NCBI GenBank assembly: GCA_964019695.1 | Contig: OZ026516.1 | Span: 84,027,188-84,091,187, forward strand | Direction of reading: 5' to 3' | Source of the DNA: Loripinus fragilis | Lineage: Eukaryota > Mollusca > Bivalvia > Lucinida > Lucinidae | DNA length: 64,000 bases | In this document: piece by piece, positions 34,386 through 46,561 of the stretch | Layout: each line of letters starts with the position of its first letter | How positions within the stretch are numbered: position 1 is the stretch's first letter | Program-made: the position numbers and the translations under genes | The notes under the pieces: generated by a model | Told to the model about the DNA's origin: nothing | What the model saw: only the letters and a program-made list of their open reading frames with translations | The model's database searches: none

Positions 34386-34800
34386 CGAGGGATGATCCGA
34401 AAGTCCTGATCCTGGCGTGATATCTCTGTAACCAGCAATGCAACATGCCTGAAAATTGTACCAAATAATAATATATTCTTTGTCTATACAACGCTTTGAC
34501 AAGTTTTATGTAACTTGTAACCGGACATCTTCCTCGAAACAGCCATACCCTCGATGCACTGACCTATCAAGCAGACTGTGCACATAAGAGACCTCACATT
34601 TTAGACAAGAGCAGTCTCATCGATTCGTTTTATGCCTGCTCAATATTCACCTGGAAGTCAATATGCCCTGTACGACGAAATTTATATGATCTCGATTTAC
34701 TACGCCCTTGAATGTATGGCCATGCAACTGTCATCTATGGTCAAATTTTTGACCACTTGAATTTTTGACCGGCCCATTAAACTGCCATAACAACAGCTGT
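34386..34800. mobile_element. Truncated mariner-like end
   Basis: TACGAGGGATGATCCGAAAG is a mariner-type terminus without a visible partner. The inner sequence is non-coding. A similar solo end (TACGAGGGTCAGTCAAAAAT) occurs at 47311. Right limit uncertain. Confidence 0.45.
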
Positions 34801-34845
34801 ATTAAAGGTAAAACAGATTTTAGGCAATCTTAGATGAAATGATTT

Positions 34846-36290
34846 TAGCTCACCTGAGCCATTGGCTCATGGTGAGCTATTGTGATCATTGGATGTCCGT
34901 CGTCCGTCGTCAATCGTGTGTCGTCAACAATTGCTTCAAAGGACATCTCCTCCTAAACGCCTTGCTGGATTTTGACCAAACTTGGCAGGAATGATCCTTA
35001 TATGGCCCTTTTTAATAATTGTTCAAATGGTTCCTCTAGGTCACACAGGCTAAAAATAGATTTTCAAGATGAAAACTTCTTGTCTGAAAACACAAGGCCT
35101 TGAGCTTTGATATTTGGTATGAAGCATCACCTAGTGGACCTCTAACAAGTTTGTTCAAATTATATCCGTGGGGCTAAATATGTCCCGGCCCGGGGGGTCA
35201 CATGTCTTACATAGGCTTATATAGGGAAAACATATCAAAATCTTCTTGTCTGAAACAAGAAGGCCCATAGTATTGATATTTGGTATTTAGCATCACCTAG
35301 TGGACCTCTAACAAGTTTGTTCAAATTATATCCGTGGGGCTAAATATGGCCCGGCCCGGGGGTCACATGTCTTACATAGGCTTATATAGGGAAAACATAT
35401 CACTATCTTCTTGTCTGAACCAGAAGGCCTAGAGTATTGATATTTGGTATTTAGCATCACCTAATAGACCTGTACCAAGTTTATTCAAATCATAGCTCTT
35501 GGGCCAAAAATGGCCCCGCCCAAGGGTCACATGTTTTACATAGGGTTATATAGTGAAATTGTGAACAAATGTTCTTGTCTGAAAGCACAATGCCTAGAGC
35601 CTTGATATTTGGTATCAAGCATCACCTAGTAAACCTCTACCAAAATTGCTCAAATTATATCCCTGGGGCCAAAAATGGCCCCGCCCCCGTGGTCACATGT
35701 TTTACATAGACTTATATAGGGAAAACATGAAAAAATGTTCTTGTCTGAAACCATATGGCCTAGAGCCTTGATATTTGGTATGTAGCTTCACCTAGTAGAC
35801 TTCTACCAAGTTTGTTCAAATTATGCCCGAGGGGTCAAAAAAGGCTCCTCCCCGGAGTCACATGTTTTACATAGGCTTATATAGTGAGAAACATGAAACA
35901 ATCTTCTCGTCTGAAACCACAATGCCTAGAGCCTTGATATTTGGTATGAAGCATCACCTAGTGAAACTCTACCAAAATTGCTCAAATTATATCCCTGGGG
36001 CCAAAAATGGCCCCGCCCCAGGGATCACATGTTTACATAGGCCTTTATCGGGAAAAACATGAAAAAATCTGGTCTGAAACCAAAAGGCATAGAGCCTTGC
36101 TATTTGGTATGTAGCATCATCTAGTGAACCTCTGCCAAGTTTGTTCAAATAATGCACTTTGGGCCAAAAATGGCGTGTCCCATGTGTCACCAGGGACATG
36201 GTCAGCTTTAAACAGATTCCTATATGTAAGCTTTAAACAAAACTCAGGTAAGCGATTTAGGGCCCCACTTGGTCCTCTTGTTTCTGAAGC
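34846..36290. repeat. 166-bp tandem array (pearl/BIV160 style)
   Basis: Head TTTTAGCTCACCTGAGCCAT and GTGAGCTATTGTGATCATTGG, a GTCCGTCGTCC stretch, then about seven units at a measured spacing of 163-166 bp (CTTGTCTGAAA at 35081, 35247, 35412, 35576, 35742, 35908 and 36071). Each unit has GCCTAGAGCCTTGATATTTG, GCATCACCTAGTGGACCTCT, TTGTTCAAATTATATCCCTG and GGCCCCGCCC. Tail GATTTAGGGCCCCACTTGGT, CCTCTTGTTT. Resembles bivalve pearl/BIV160-type repeats as I remember them; long open frames here are array artefacts. Confidence 0.85.
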
Positions 36291-36690
36291 AATTATGAAT
36301 AGTCGGTTTCGTCAGCGACTGATAGTAACCCACATAAGAAAATCAAAACGGGTCCACAAATTATGTCAATGTTCGGAGGTACACAAATTTTCATGTGTAT
36401 ATCTAAAAATAAAACCCAATCAATTGTCCAAACATGCACTATATCGTAAAATGATGCAATATGGGATTAAATTAAGCCTGCAACATCCATCTGAAACCAA
36501 AAACAATTTTGAAAATTCTTATTTAAAATCAATCATGTTTAAATTAAAAATTAAACTTTTTATAATAGTCCAATTAAGATTATGATATTTTGTAATCATA
36601 ATGGTTATATTGGTCTTAGATATTTTGCTATTATTAGGTTCCGCTTGTATTTATAGTCCAGGCGCTGATTTCTGAACAGGCCTTAGTTTT

Positions 36691-39600
36691 TGACTTGGCA
36701 CAACTTACCTGCCATAAAAGGTTTGACTGCAGAAATGCAATCCTGGGGTCTTCTGCAACACTCCTAGGTACGTCGTACAGTTAAATTGTGGTGGCAGTTT
36801 TGCTGTAGAACGTCATTTTTTAACGTACCCTACGCTAAATGAGGCTTAGGCAAAGTGAGAGGAAAACACGCCTCACGTTCAACCATTGCTTCCTATTCAG
36901 CATACTTCCCTTTAAATTTATACATTACATGTATGCAATGACATACGACAGTAAAGCAATATAAAAAATTGTATATGTGGTATATAAGACGTGAAAATGT
37001 CCAACGGAAGGGGTGATTTACCCCACACCCCTGAATATAATGTATTCAAATTCAAAAAGAAATGAAATCTTCCCCGTTTCTTAATTTATCAAGTAAAATA
37101 GCACATTTATAATCATATTTAAACATTATTCTTATTGTATGTTTGTAATGTTTTACATTTGTTACAAATCAAAGAAAGAAGGTACCACCTGAAATGACAA
37201 TTCAGGGATGCGTGTATTACACAATTTTCAGTGTACATTCTCTTCTGCAATAGATTGTATCTATGACTTATACTAAATTCTTATACATGGACATGACGAT
37301 AGCCTTAAAATCACTAAATGAAATGCAGCAAACAGCCAGTATGCGTTTAACCATTATACAACATGATATAATAGTTATATACGTTACTTACTTTCAAATG
37401 TATTACTATTTAATGCAGTAATACCATTAGATTATGGGCTACCAAACGACCTCTACAAAATGAGGTTTGTAGACAGTACATTTCTAAAACCCAATTATAT
37501 TAGCCACATAATGAAGTGCGTTAGCTTTCCAGCGGATAAGGCGTTACTCTGCAATGGCCAAATTCACTACGTTACCCTAAAATAATAGGAAATCCTATAG
37601 TGCTAATATCCAGTTATTTATAATTCTTACGTTTCAATATTAACTTTAATTTGAAAGAAAATCCCTAACAATATGATTTTAAACCCATTTTGGCACCTGT
37701 TATTACATTTATATATGTTACTTTCTGCTAAATACAACATTTAATGAAATAACTGCACTATGTCACCAATTGTGTAAGCCACTAAAATACATGCAATTAT
37801 AGCTTGTCAGCTATTGACTACAATTATTTATAACAATTTTGATAGCTATGATTTGGGGAAAACTTCCACTTAATTCCTAAAATTACCTTTTTAATTTACA
37901 ATATTGGTTGAAATCGAGAAATGAAACATTAAAGCAAACGTTAATCCTTGCCATAGTAAAAACTGTTTTAATCGTAACGGTTTCTGTCCAACATATGGCA
38001 AACGCCACGCCTATTCATATGGTTAAAACCGCTCTATATCCAATCATTATCCAGTTTGATGAAGAAACAATACAACTGATGTGAGTAACGTATACAACAA
38101 AAGTATTCCACCCATATTAGACTAGCGTTCTTTTTGTGGGACATAGACAAATAGTACAGGCCAAGATCCGACGCCTCAGACTACAATGTTCTCTACTGTT
38201 TGCTTACAGGATGTTCTATCAAAATTTGAATAAGAATGAAAAACAACACCCAACAACCCTGAAGACGAAAATAGACTGATCCATTTGATAAAAGTGGGAC
38301 GTTCCATTTGACTTAAAAGGGTTAAGGAGATGGTGACATTTATCATACGCTTTGTCTGGTTCTGCAATGTTTTAGAGCATTGAAACAGGATATTTTTTCC
38401 AAGGTTCTTTATGGCTATACATTTTAGAGGTCAAGGCCTAGGCTTGTCACTTAGTACAACAGGGATCACATTGCTCAGTCTTACATTGATGGCAAAGACT
38501 ACTGCACAAAGTGTTTGTAAGAACAAATGACTCTTTGTATGTCTCTATAAATCACTTCCCTCAACATGTTTTGTGTTTTTATATAATTTCCCATTTATGT
38601 GTAATTCATTTGTTTTCTGTCTGAAGAAGCAAGATATTTGTTTTAGAAAAGGCTGTGTTGATTTTAATTTTATATCACTTATTCATTCTTATGTTTATAT
38701 ACATATAGCTCTTTGTTTTCGATAATTATATTTACAAGACTCCTGTAATAAGTTGGTCATGCCACATTCTTTATAGTGAAAATAATCATCAGTTACTTAA
38801 GCATTGATTGCTAAAACTGAGTAAGATCTCCTGAATGCATGTTTTTTTTTAAACGTCTCATTTTTCCATCCAATATTTTGAAGAACATTTTAAAGTATAT
38901 TTTACATTACCTGAGTGTCACAATGTCTTATTCAGTCTGATATAACTCCTGACTGATAATGTCATATGTGTTAAAATAGTTCCTTAAGCAACAATTAACA
39001 TGTGTTCCTTGGATATGGTCATATCACATGAGATCGTTGTCGTCCATTATAACTGATTTTACCCATTTTCAGGGAAATGTTTCTTCAATATAAAACCTCT
39101 CCTTATAAAGTGATGTTAGTTTAGCAAATGATCAAAGGTACCAACAGTTTCATAAAATAAACTATAAAAGGTATGTTGAAAATAAACTAAAATCAATTTA
39201 AAAGCTGAAACAAGTAATGTGTCATCATCTGCATATGCATATAAATGTCAGTATACAATTTGATTTTTAGAGATTATCTTTAAAAACTAACTGATTACAG
39301 ACACGTATAACGCATAAACGCTATTGTATTTCCTACCCACTCTTAGGTAATTGATTTTGTCTGGAATGTAAGCAAAGAAAAATAGTATAATTTTACTACC
39401 ATCTCTCTCAACATTCAGTAACTTGTATTTTATTCTATGGGAAATAAACCTAGGTATTATAAAAGGAGCTAACCTATATTATGTAACTGACTTTGTTTGC
39501 ATAATGTGTACAATAGTAAACTGGGTACATAAAAATATTTTCAAATGACTAATGAGACTTTAGTTGTGTTGTTTTCTCCTGCGATAAATATTACAAAATT

Positions 39601-40724
39601 CTACACCCTTAATATCTTAGCTTTTCAGGGCCCAATCGTATACTGTCTTAGATAACATTTAGGACAAACAAAGGACCTTATGATATTTGTTATGGTTATA
39701 TATGTTACTTTGATAAATGTGACAGAAATGGAATGTATTCTAATACTACTAAAGAGCTATCTATTTCTTTGTTTATGTGTTTTAGAATAGTTAACTTTGG
39801 ACAAATCAAAATGATATTTCATGGAGATTAATACTTTTAAAAAAATCTTTATTGCAAATGTAAATGTTTATAGATATAGTTACTTAATAAAAACTGATAA
39901 ATATTTACAAAAAAACTGCTGTCTTGTTATAGATTTAAAACAAAACAGGTTTGAAATTAAATAAATACCATATGACATATAAGGTATTTAGCAATATATA
40001 TATATTGGAAGTCTTAGAGTTTGTAATGTACGTTACATATTGTCATACAAGCATTAAAATATTGAACTTTACACCAGAAACGCAGTTAAGTATAGCTTTT
40101 TACTATTGTGTATCGAAAGAATGCTCAATTATGGTTTAAAAAGTCAGCAGATGGTACTGCATGCTAACTTGCAAAGTGAAATGGTTCTAACCATATTCAC
40201 CATTTGTGTGTGTGTGTGGGGGGGGGGGGGAAATCATAATCAACAGCTTATTATTCTTAAAGTAATTACGATAGAAACAAGATGTTTGCAGTTTTGAAAC
40301 AGTCAGGCAATTACCTTTTCCAAACATGGTATGTTAAACGTATATACCCATTATAGAACTCAAAAAATTAAACTTTGTCCAAAATAAGTCGTAATTGAAG
40401 ATATAACGTAAATGACAATTATAACATAAAAGTTGTGCTTCTAGATGCAAACAATTTATTTTCATAATTGTTTATGTCGTTATCGAGGTTTTGGCAGTAA
40501 ATAACGACCGTATGCACCATCTGTATACAACCTGGATACCATTTCTTATTCAAAAGTCGCCATTTTGTTTCTATAGTAAAAATGGGGTAGGTGTACAAAA
40601 CGACTCGTCCTGGAAAAATGCTACCACAATTTGACGGTACGACGTGCCTAGAAATGTTGTAGAAGGGTAGTTCTGACTATTTCTGAAGTCAAACCTTTTC
40701 TGGCTGGACAATTGTGCCATGTCA
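36691..40724. mobile_element. Candidate ~4 kb element with widely spaced inverted repeats
   Basis: The left arm (36691-36835) and the complement of the right arm (40578-40724) share, in order, GGCACAA, AAAAGGTTTGACT-CAGAAAT, CTAGG-ACGTCGTAC, TCAAATTGTGGT/TTAAATTGTGGT and GTACCC/CTACCCC. Similarity is about 70% by eye over ~145 bp. The ~3.7 kb between is AT-rich with no transposase or other gene, and true termini are not resolved. Could be a decayed DNA transposon or two independent copies of one repeat in opposite orientation. Confidence 0.45.
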
Positions 40725-42226
40725 ATTTTCAAAATCCTAGCTCATTGACTATAAGACCAAATCGATAGACAAAAATAGAATATTCTCGGAAATGTAAATT
40801 CTGTAATGAACTCAAAATGACGTAGTTGTCAATTTCAATGACGTCATAAGAACTGCGTATTGTGCTTTTAATATTGAATCGGCACAACATGTCGCCATTC
40901 TTACATTGAATGGACATTACAAGTAAAAAAAAAAGTAAAAATACATTGAAGTTATATTTAGTGGTTTTAAAGATGCTGGGCTTGAAAGATTCAAATTCAA
41001 ATATCAACATAATTCTGTAACATGAAAACAGACCAGTGGTATGGAGTGTGTCATATATAATGTGCTGTTATTATTAAACGAAACAGTACAGCGAGAAAAT
41101 ACTTTAACTGATTTTAAAGGTAAACGCTAGAACTTTTGGAGCATTCCTCGTAATTTTAAGTCCTTAGCACTCAGTGTCAGTGGAGCAAACACTAACTTAA
41201 TATGGGTAGAGTTTGGTGCTGTTAGACATATATACATACAATGGAGTATGATTCTGACATTTGTCTCTTCATATAAGGTGGGGAGAACATTTACTGATCT
41301 TACTGCAACTGTCTCAGCATCCGTGCTAGTCCATTGATAGCATTGCTCTGAATTTGCAAGAAATATGTCTCTACTATGTACCTTTGCATACATTAAGATT
41401 ATTGCCATTGGTCAAACAGAAATTTGATAAGCTGCGTTTTGTTTACATTATTTTTCATGGAACTTTCAAGTCCTTTGGTATTTAAGTCTTCGGGTCTGAG
41501 ATCAAAAGTATTTTTGATGTTCCACGTTGTTTGCACCCAAAGCACCTAATTGAGTTAGTGTCCGCAAGCAGCCAATCATTGCGCTTTATTTTGAGTCTGA
41601 GAATGAACCTCGAGGCCAGCATACAGTCTCGGTCCACTATCGGTCCGCCAACGAAACGTCGCTGACGGGATTTAGCATGCTAACTGCTAACTGGTATAGT
41701 CCCATGTTGTGGCTTATTAATGATTTTTGCAAAAATGAAGTCCTACACAATCCACAGCAATTAGGCCAAAAGGTTACAACAGACTTGTCGTCACCCTTTG
41801 GTGTCCCAGTTGAAAGGAAATGTAATTTTCATCATCATAAATAAAATAAATGGGCTAAGATCCGTCAGTATATAATCTTGCTGATATTAATAAAACAATT
41901 GAGAAAGTCCTAGAACGCCCCATTAAGGGCGCTATCCCGCTTGGGGTTTTGCCTATAATTGTCACTGATCGACATAAAAGAGATGAAATGAAATTAATGG
42001 GATTGGGATACTATGGATAATCGTCTGATCGGGGTTCTTGGGCGGATCCAGAGGGGGTGGGATAGGGGATCCCCCCAATGGAAAATCACAAGTGGCTATA
42101 TGTTTCCTTTGAAAATCTGGTACGTACCCCTTGAGAAGGGAGGTCAGTACGGCCATCTATGAAATACGTTGAGGACTAACAAAAAAAAAACCTTATTAGG
42201 AATCCCACGACGGAAAAATTCTGATC
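40725..42226. other. Intergenic, no gene seen
   Basis: AT-rich. The 93-codon minus-strand open frame at 41127-41408 has no recognisable motif and I do not support it as a gene. Confidence 0.4.
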
Positions 42227-42416
42227 CCACACCGGATAGGCGTCATTCGAAAACGCTAATACTATCGACGAACGTAGATCAAAAATCGTTAGAAACAGAG
42301 TTTTCAATTGCCATTTGTCGCCAGATTGGATGAAAATCGAAAACACTCTTTCTAGCGATTTTTGATCCGTGTTCGTCGATTTTAGAGCGTTTTCGATTTC
42401 CGCCTATCCGGTGTGG
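42227..42416. mobile_element. 190-bp MITE with CCACACCGGATAGGCG ends
   Basis: CCACACCGGATAGGCG and CGCCTATCCGGTGTGG are perfect complements, followed inward by GAAAACGCTAATA-TCGACGAACG-AGATCAAAAATCG and its near complement. Almost the whole element is a palindrome with a ~35-nt loop. Confidence 0.85.
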
Positions 42417-42794
42417 ATCCGAGGCATGGGGTTCCACACTAAATAAATTAAATAGCTTTTCCCTACAATGACCTAATTGCTGTTTGCTTGTAAAAAGGTC
42501 AGGCAGCGAAAAACTCATAGAACAAAGACATTAATATACACTATGAATATTTGATGCTGGAAGCGCTAAGCCGCACTGTCAGTAGATGTGGCAATATTTT
42601 TGATGTAGCCAAGTTAATAATGCATGACTAAGGTCACATTCTGACATTTCGGACATATGAATATCAAGCTAGGGAAGATCAGCTAATTGGAATATAATTA
42701 CACCATGTTCAGCGTCCTACCGTAAGACTGGAAAAACGGTCGCAACGCCTGAAACTCGGTCATTTCACGCCGAGTTTCGGAACTGAGGGGGTGG

Positions 42795-42945
42795 ACAGGG
42801 GGGTACCCCATTCCCAGTTCCCTCCCCCTTTCCCCCCACTTCCCTCCCCCGTCTCCCCCACTTCCCTCCCCCTTCTCCCCCACTTCCCTCCCCCTTCTCC
42901 CCCACTTCCCTCCCCCTATCAGATTTTTCCCTCCCCCTGATAAAA
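42795..42945. repeat. C-rich 22-bp tandem repeat
   Basis: Four to five copies of ACTTCCCTCCCCCTTCTCCCCC, strongly strand-asymmetric (C/T only). Preceded by GGGGTGGACAGGGGGGTACCCC. A related C-rich 21-bp array lies at 45330-45410. Confidence 0.85.
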
Positions 42946-44061
42946 TTTTGTTCTTATTCAAGAACTAAAGCGTATATATGTAAGTGAAGAACTAAGAATG
43001 GCTCACCATAGACTCAGCTGTCGTATTTTCATGCACAATTACTCAGTAGGCAAAGAACCAGACTATCTCCAGATGAGTGTCTTTTCTAGAACCAACAAAG
43101 GAAACAATATTTATACTAGGCAAAACAATAAACCTCTTGTTTATGGTCACTTTTGGCGCCTACTCAATTTTGAGCCTTTTTTGGATATTAAGGTCTATTT
43201 TCTAGACTTTTTAAAGGATTCTTGTTTTACTTTTTTCATACAAAAAGTTTATAAAAAAAAGTTTGCCAACCTATCAACCTCTTAACATATTGAAAATATT
43301 GAAGAGGTAACGGCAATAACAATATTGATTCTTTTATTTTTGGGCCTTACTTCTAAAATCATAAATACAGGTACATGCTTTGCACTGCTCTTAAAAATTG
43401 TGTGTCGATTAACTCTTTTTGCATACTTGGTATGCTGATTTGGTTTCAAAGCTAACTTTTTCGCAAAAAATAAAAATCAGAAATACCTGGCACAATCAGA
43501 GTGACAAAAGTGTAGGGTCTAGACCAGGGCCGGCAGAATCAAGATCAGGCCTGACAGAAGCCGATCTGGGTCCAAACTGTCTGCAAAGGTTATCAGCAGA
43601 CTACAAACGTGTATAAGTATTAGGATATTCTGCTGGTGTTGATTTATTGTTGATTGTTACTCCAATCGTGGGATTCTGTAATTGTTCTATGTTTTGTTGT
43701 ACGTTACATTATGTCCATTCTAGTTTTGCAGCTTTGCTTAGTTTGCCTTCCTGGTGTCTCGTGATTGTTGTGTGGCTCTGCCTCGCGGTGCCATGGTTTG
43801 TCTGCAGTTTGTGATTGTGGTATTTCTTGATCATACTCACTCACTATTCTTGTAAAAAGTTTGTTTTGGAAGAACTATAAGGGAGACAAGGAAGGGTTCA
43901 TAGACATGATTTTGAGTCGGCGAGATATATGCTCTAAGGAACCTTTATAAAACTCTTTCACATTTGTGGAACAATAGATTCTAGTATGAACATTGTAGGG
44001 TGTAGGCCTAACTCTTTTGAGCACGAATCTCAATACTTGATTCTTGTGAATGTCACTTTAA
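42946..44061. repeat. Repeat-rich intergenic segment
   Basis: No gene. Holds a hairpin core at 43525-43608 (GATCAGGCC...GATCTGGGTCCAAACTG, then TGCAAAGGTTATCAGCAGAC as in the 15278 family) and a minus-strand copy of the GAGCCACA/CAACAACA repeat at 43640-43845. Confidence 0.6.
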
Positions 44062-44431
44062 AGCTGCATAGTCTGTAACTTTTGATCTTTTAACTTCAGA
44101 AAAAATGTTTCTATTTTTCAAGAACACAGTAAAAAAAACTAAAATTCAGGCATACATTTTACCAATTTCGTAAATCTTAACTAATTATCAGTATCAAAAC
44201 AACGGCATTTATGTTAAAAATTAACCGTCTATAATTATTGGAGGGACGCAAATAATTACCAACAAGAGAAAAAAACACACCTGTTTTATAAGATAATTCA
44301 CTTTTCCATGCAGTTTTCAGCTATAGTGAACAGATTTATTGAGAAAACATAATTTAATTCTACTTTTACAAACACCATTTTTAGAAAAGAAAATTTTTCG
44401 AAAAATATTCATAGTTGCAGACTTAGTCTCT
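44062..44431. mobile_element. TTAA-flanked (piggyBac-type) MITE, copy 2
   Basis: 370 bp, in inverse orientation to the copy at 11380-11747, and colinear with its complement (AAATAATTACCAACAAGAGA, AAGATAATTCACTTTTCCAT, GTTTTCAGCT). TTAA lies at 44058-44061 and 44432-44435. The right terminus is diverged (AGTTGCAGACTTAGTCTCT), so this copy looks older. A pure T tract follows at about 44514-44535. Confidence 0.82.
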
Positions 44432-44535
44432 TTAAATACGCCATTCATCGATATTTTGACAGATCAAAACACTAGCAAACCATGGAGGTCAGCCTTATAA
44501 GATCGGTGAACCCTTTTTTTTTTTTTTTTTTTTTT

Positions 44536-46159
44536 ACAAAAGTCATTCTCTAGCGCGGACAGGGACGCAACTTACCTTAAATTGATAGTCTGCACTTTAA
44601 AATAGCGTATGCTGATGAATAACCTAGATGAGACGCCGTAAGGATGAGAGTAGTAATGCACGACACCATTTCTACTGATGAGACGCCACAAAATGAAAAT
44701 GCGACATCACGGTCCGCGCGCCACGATATCATTGAACACACTCTAGGTAGTGGTGTACAATATAAAATCTTTAAAAAATCAGGGCCTCTTTTTTAATTCG
44801 ATTTTGGGTGCCGAACCTTCAAAGAAAGTAATGCCACCATAAACATGATAACACCTGTCACAATTGGAAACACCTGCCACAGATAAGAGTTGCTTTTCTA
44901 CACACACTTTGTATACGTATTACCAGGAATAAATTTGTCATATAATAATTCACCAGTTTCGGTTTGATGTGTAAGCGGTAGCTATATATACGTCCCTGAC
45001 GAAATAAATAAAATAGTTATCGACGGCAGCTGAACGCCGTTTAAATGTGTAAATTCCAACCGGCATTTCAGCGAGGAAGAGAAGCAAAGGGACACAATCC
45101 AATACGGAGACTGATAAATATGGACAGAAACAATCGATCAAGTTTGCTACTTTTAAGACGCCAAACCAAGACTCGAAAGTGAACTGCGTCCTTCTAGGCC
45201 CTTATTTGACTTAAAGGTCTTAAGGGTATCGTTATGACTCATTTTTTTATGAATTTTCTAGTAAAAAAAGCAATTTCGTCCTCCAATTTTTCCAGACCCC
45301 CGCCCACAATTGCCCCTCTTCCCGCCCCCTCTACTCCCGCTTCCCGCCCCCTCTACCCCCGATTCCGCACCCTCTACCCCCGATTCCGCACCCTCTATCC
45401 CCGTACCCCCGCCCCCCCTGTCCACCCCCTCGGAACTTGTCGATGGATTCGCAACCATTTTTTTGTGTTTTGACAGACGGTAGGTAGAAACTTTCACTTT
45501 TTAAAAATATTAGGATACGTTAATCGAACATGAAAAGTTGCATATCCAGATCGACATACCTTCTTCTAACTACCAAATTTTCAACTGAAATATAAACTTT
45601 GCTGAAATTGCCAAACACTTAAAAAGAAAATTGTTGTTCAGATTCGTACATGCACTTTGAAAGCTTTCGTACTTGGAAGGTTCGTACTTTTTTGATATTG
45701 TTGAATCAGTGATGGATGAAAATGCATTTGAACCTGATCTTGTATCATGAACAAGAACTGTATCGTGAACTGAGAATTTTTTTAACCCAGAAAGCCAAGA
45801 CAGAGTCACAATTTACGAAATTTAAGGTAACGCTTGATACAACGGTCATGCATGCTAGCCAATAGGCTTTGAATATGGGTGAAATGGTTTGATTATGTAA
45901 GAGCATGGTATGAATTTGGAAGGAGTGGATGATTCTTAGATACCAAAGAAGAGCAAAAAAGGCCACTGGCCCCTTGTACAGTGTAAGGATACAGTATATG
46001 TGTCATCCACTTCATTTGAGCCGCGACATGTGACTTTCAACAATGTAGTATTTTGACATGTGTAGACTCAGATGACTCATGCAGCCTCTTTTTAAGCTTA
46101 GAAACTCCAAATGATAATCAGTCAATAGCTCAACACTCATAGAATATGAAAGCGACTAG
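44536..46159. other. Intergenic; C-rich tandem repeat at 45330-45410
   Basis: No gene seen. About four copies of a 21-bp unit CGCCCCCTCTACCCCCGATTC. The open frames over it (PPTIAPLPAPSTPAS and the glycine-rich antisense) are composition artefacts. Confidence 0.55.
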
Positions 46160-46215
46160 CAAAGGCTCTGATCAGACTGCGCATATGCGCAGGCTGATCT
46201 GAGGCTTTGCTGGTC
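46160..46215. repeat. GATCAG hairpin
   Basis: GCAAAGGCTCTGATCAGACT, GCGCATATGCGC, GGCTGATCTGAGGCTTTGC. A stem of about 22 bp with a GCGCATATGCGC centre. Confidence 0.7.
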
Positions 46216-46313
46216 GCACATACCACATTGTTGGAAATCTCATGTCACGGCTCATTCGATACAGCGTGCATACCCCAACACACATACCTAACCCAGCACA
46301 TCAGGGCCCGGAA

Positions 46314-46561
46314 TTACAATGACTCCTTAAAGTTAAGCAAGACTTACGTTAAGTATTGATATTTCAACATGCTATATTAAATGCTAAATAAATTGCCTGG
46401 ATCGATGTGGTATTTGTGGTCAAAGATACCATTGTGATCTTCAGAAAAATTAAAACTATTTTGATTTTAATCAGTTTTAAACAATATTTTTCGCATCCTA
46501 AAAACTCAATACTTAACTTAAGTCTTCCCTAACTCTAAGGAGGCATTGTAATTCCGGGCCC
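46314..46561. mobile_element. 248-bp MITE with GGGCCCGGAATTACAATG ends
   Basis: GGGCCCGGAATTACAATG is perfectly complementary to CATTGTAATTCCGGGCCC. The arms continue inward for about 58 bp (CTCCTTA-AGTTA...AAGACTTA-GTTAAGTATTGA). No coding sequence. Target duplication not clear. Confidence 0.85.

Noticed and set aside
36124..36585. 153-codon open frame (+)
   Set aside because: First half is the end of the 166-bp tandem array, second half is random AT-rich sequence without motifs.
41127..41408. 93-codon open frame (-)
   Set aside because: No family motif, no splice context and no supporting neighbour; expected by chance in 64 kb.
42698..42961. Glycine-rich open frame (-)
   Set aside because: Translation of the 22-bp C-rich tandem repeat.
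45234..45497. Proline-rich (+) and glycine-rich (-) open frames
   Set aside because: Both are translations of a C-rich tandem repeat.
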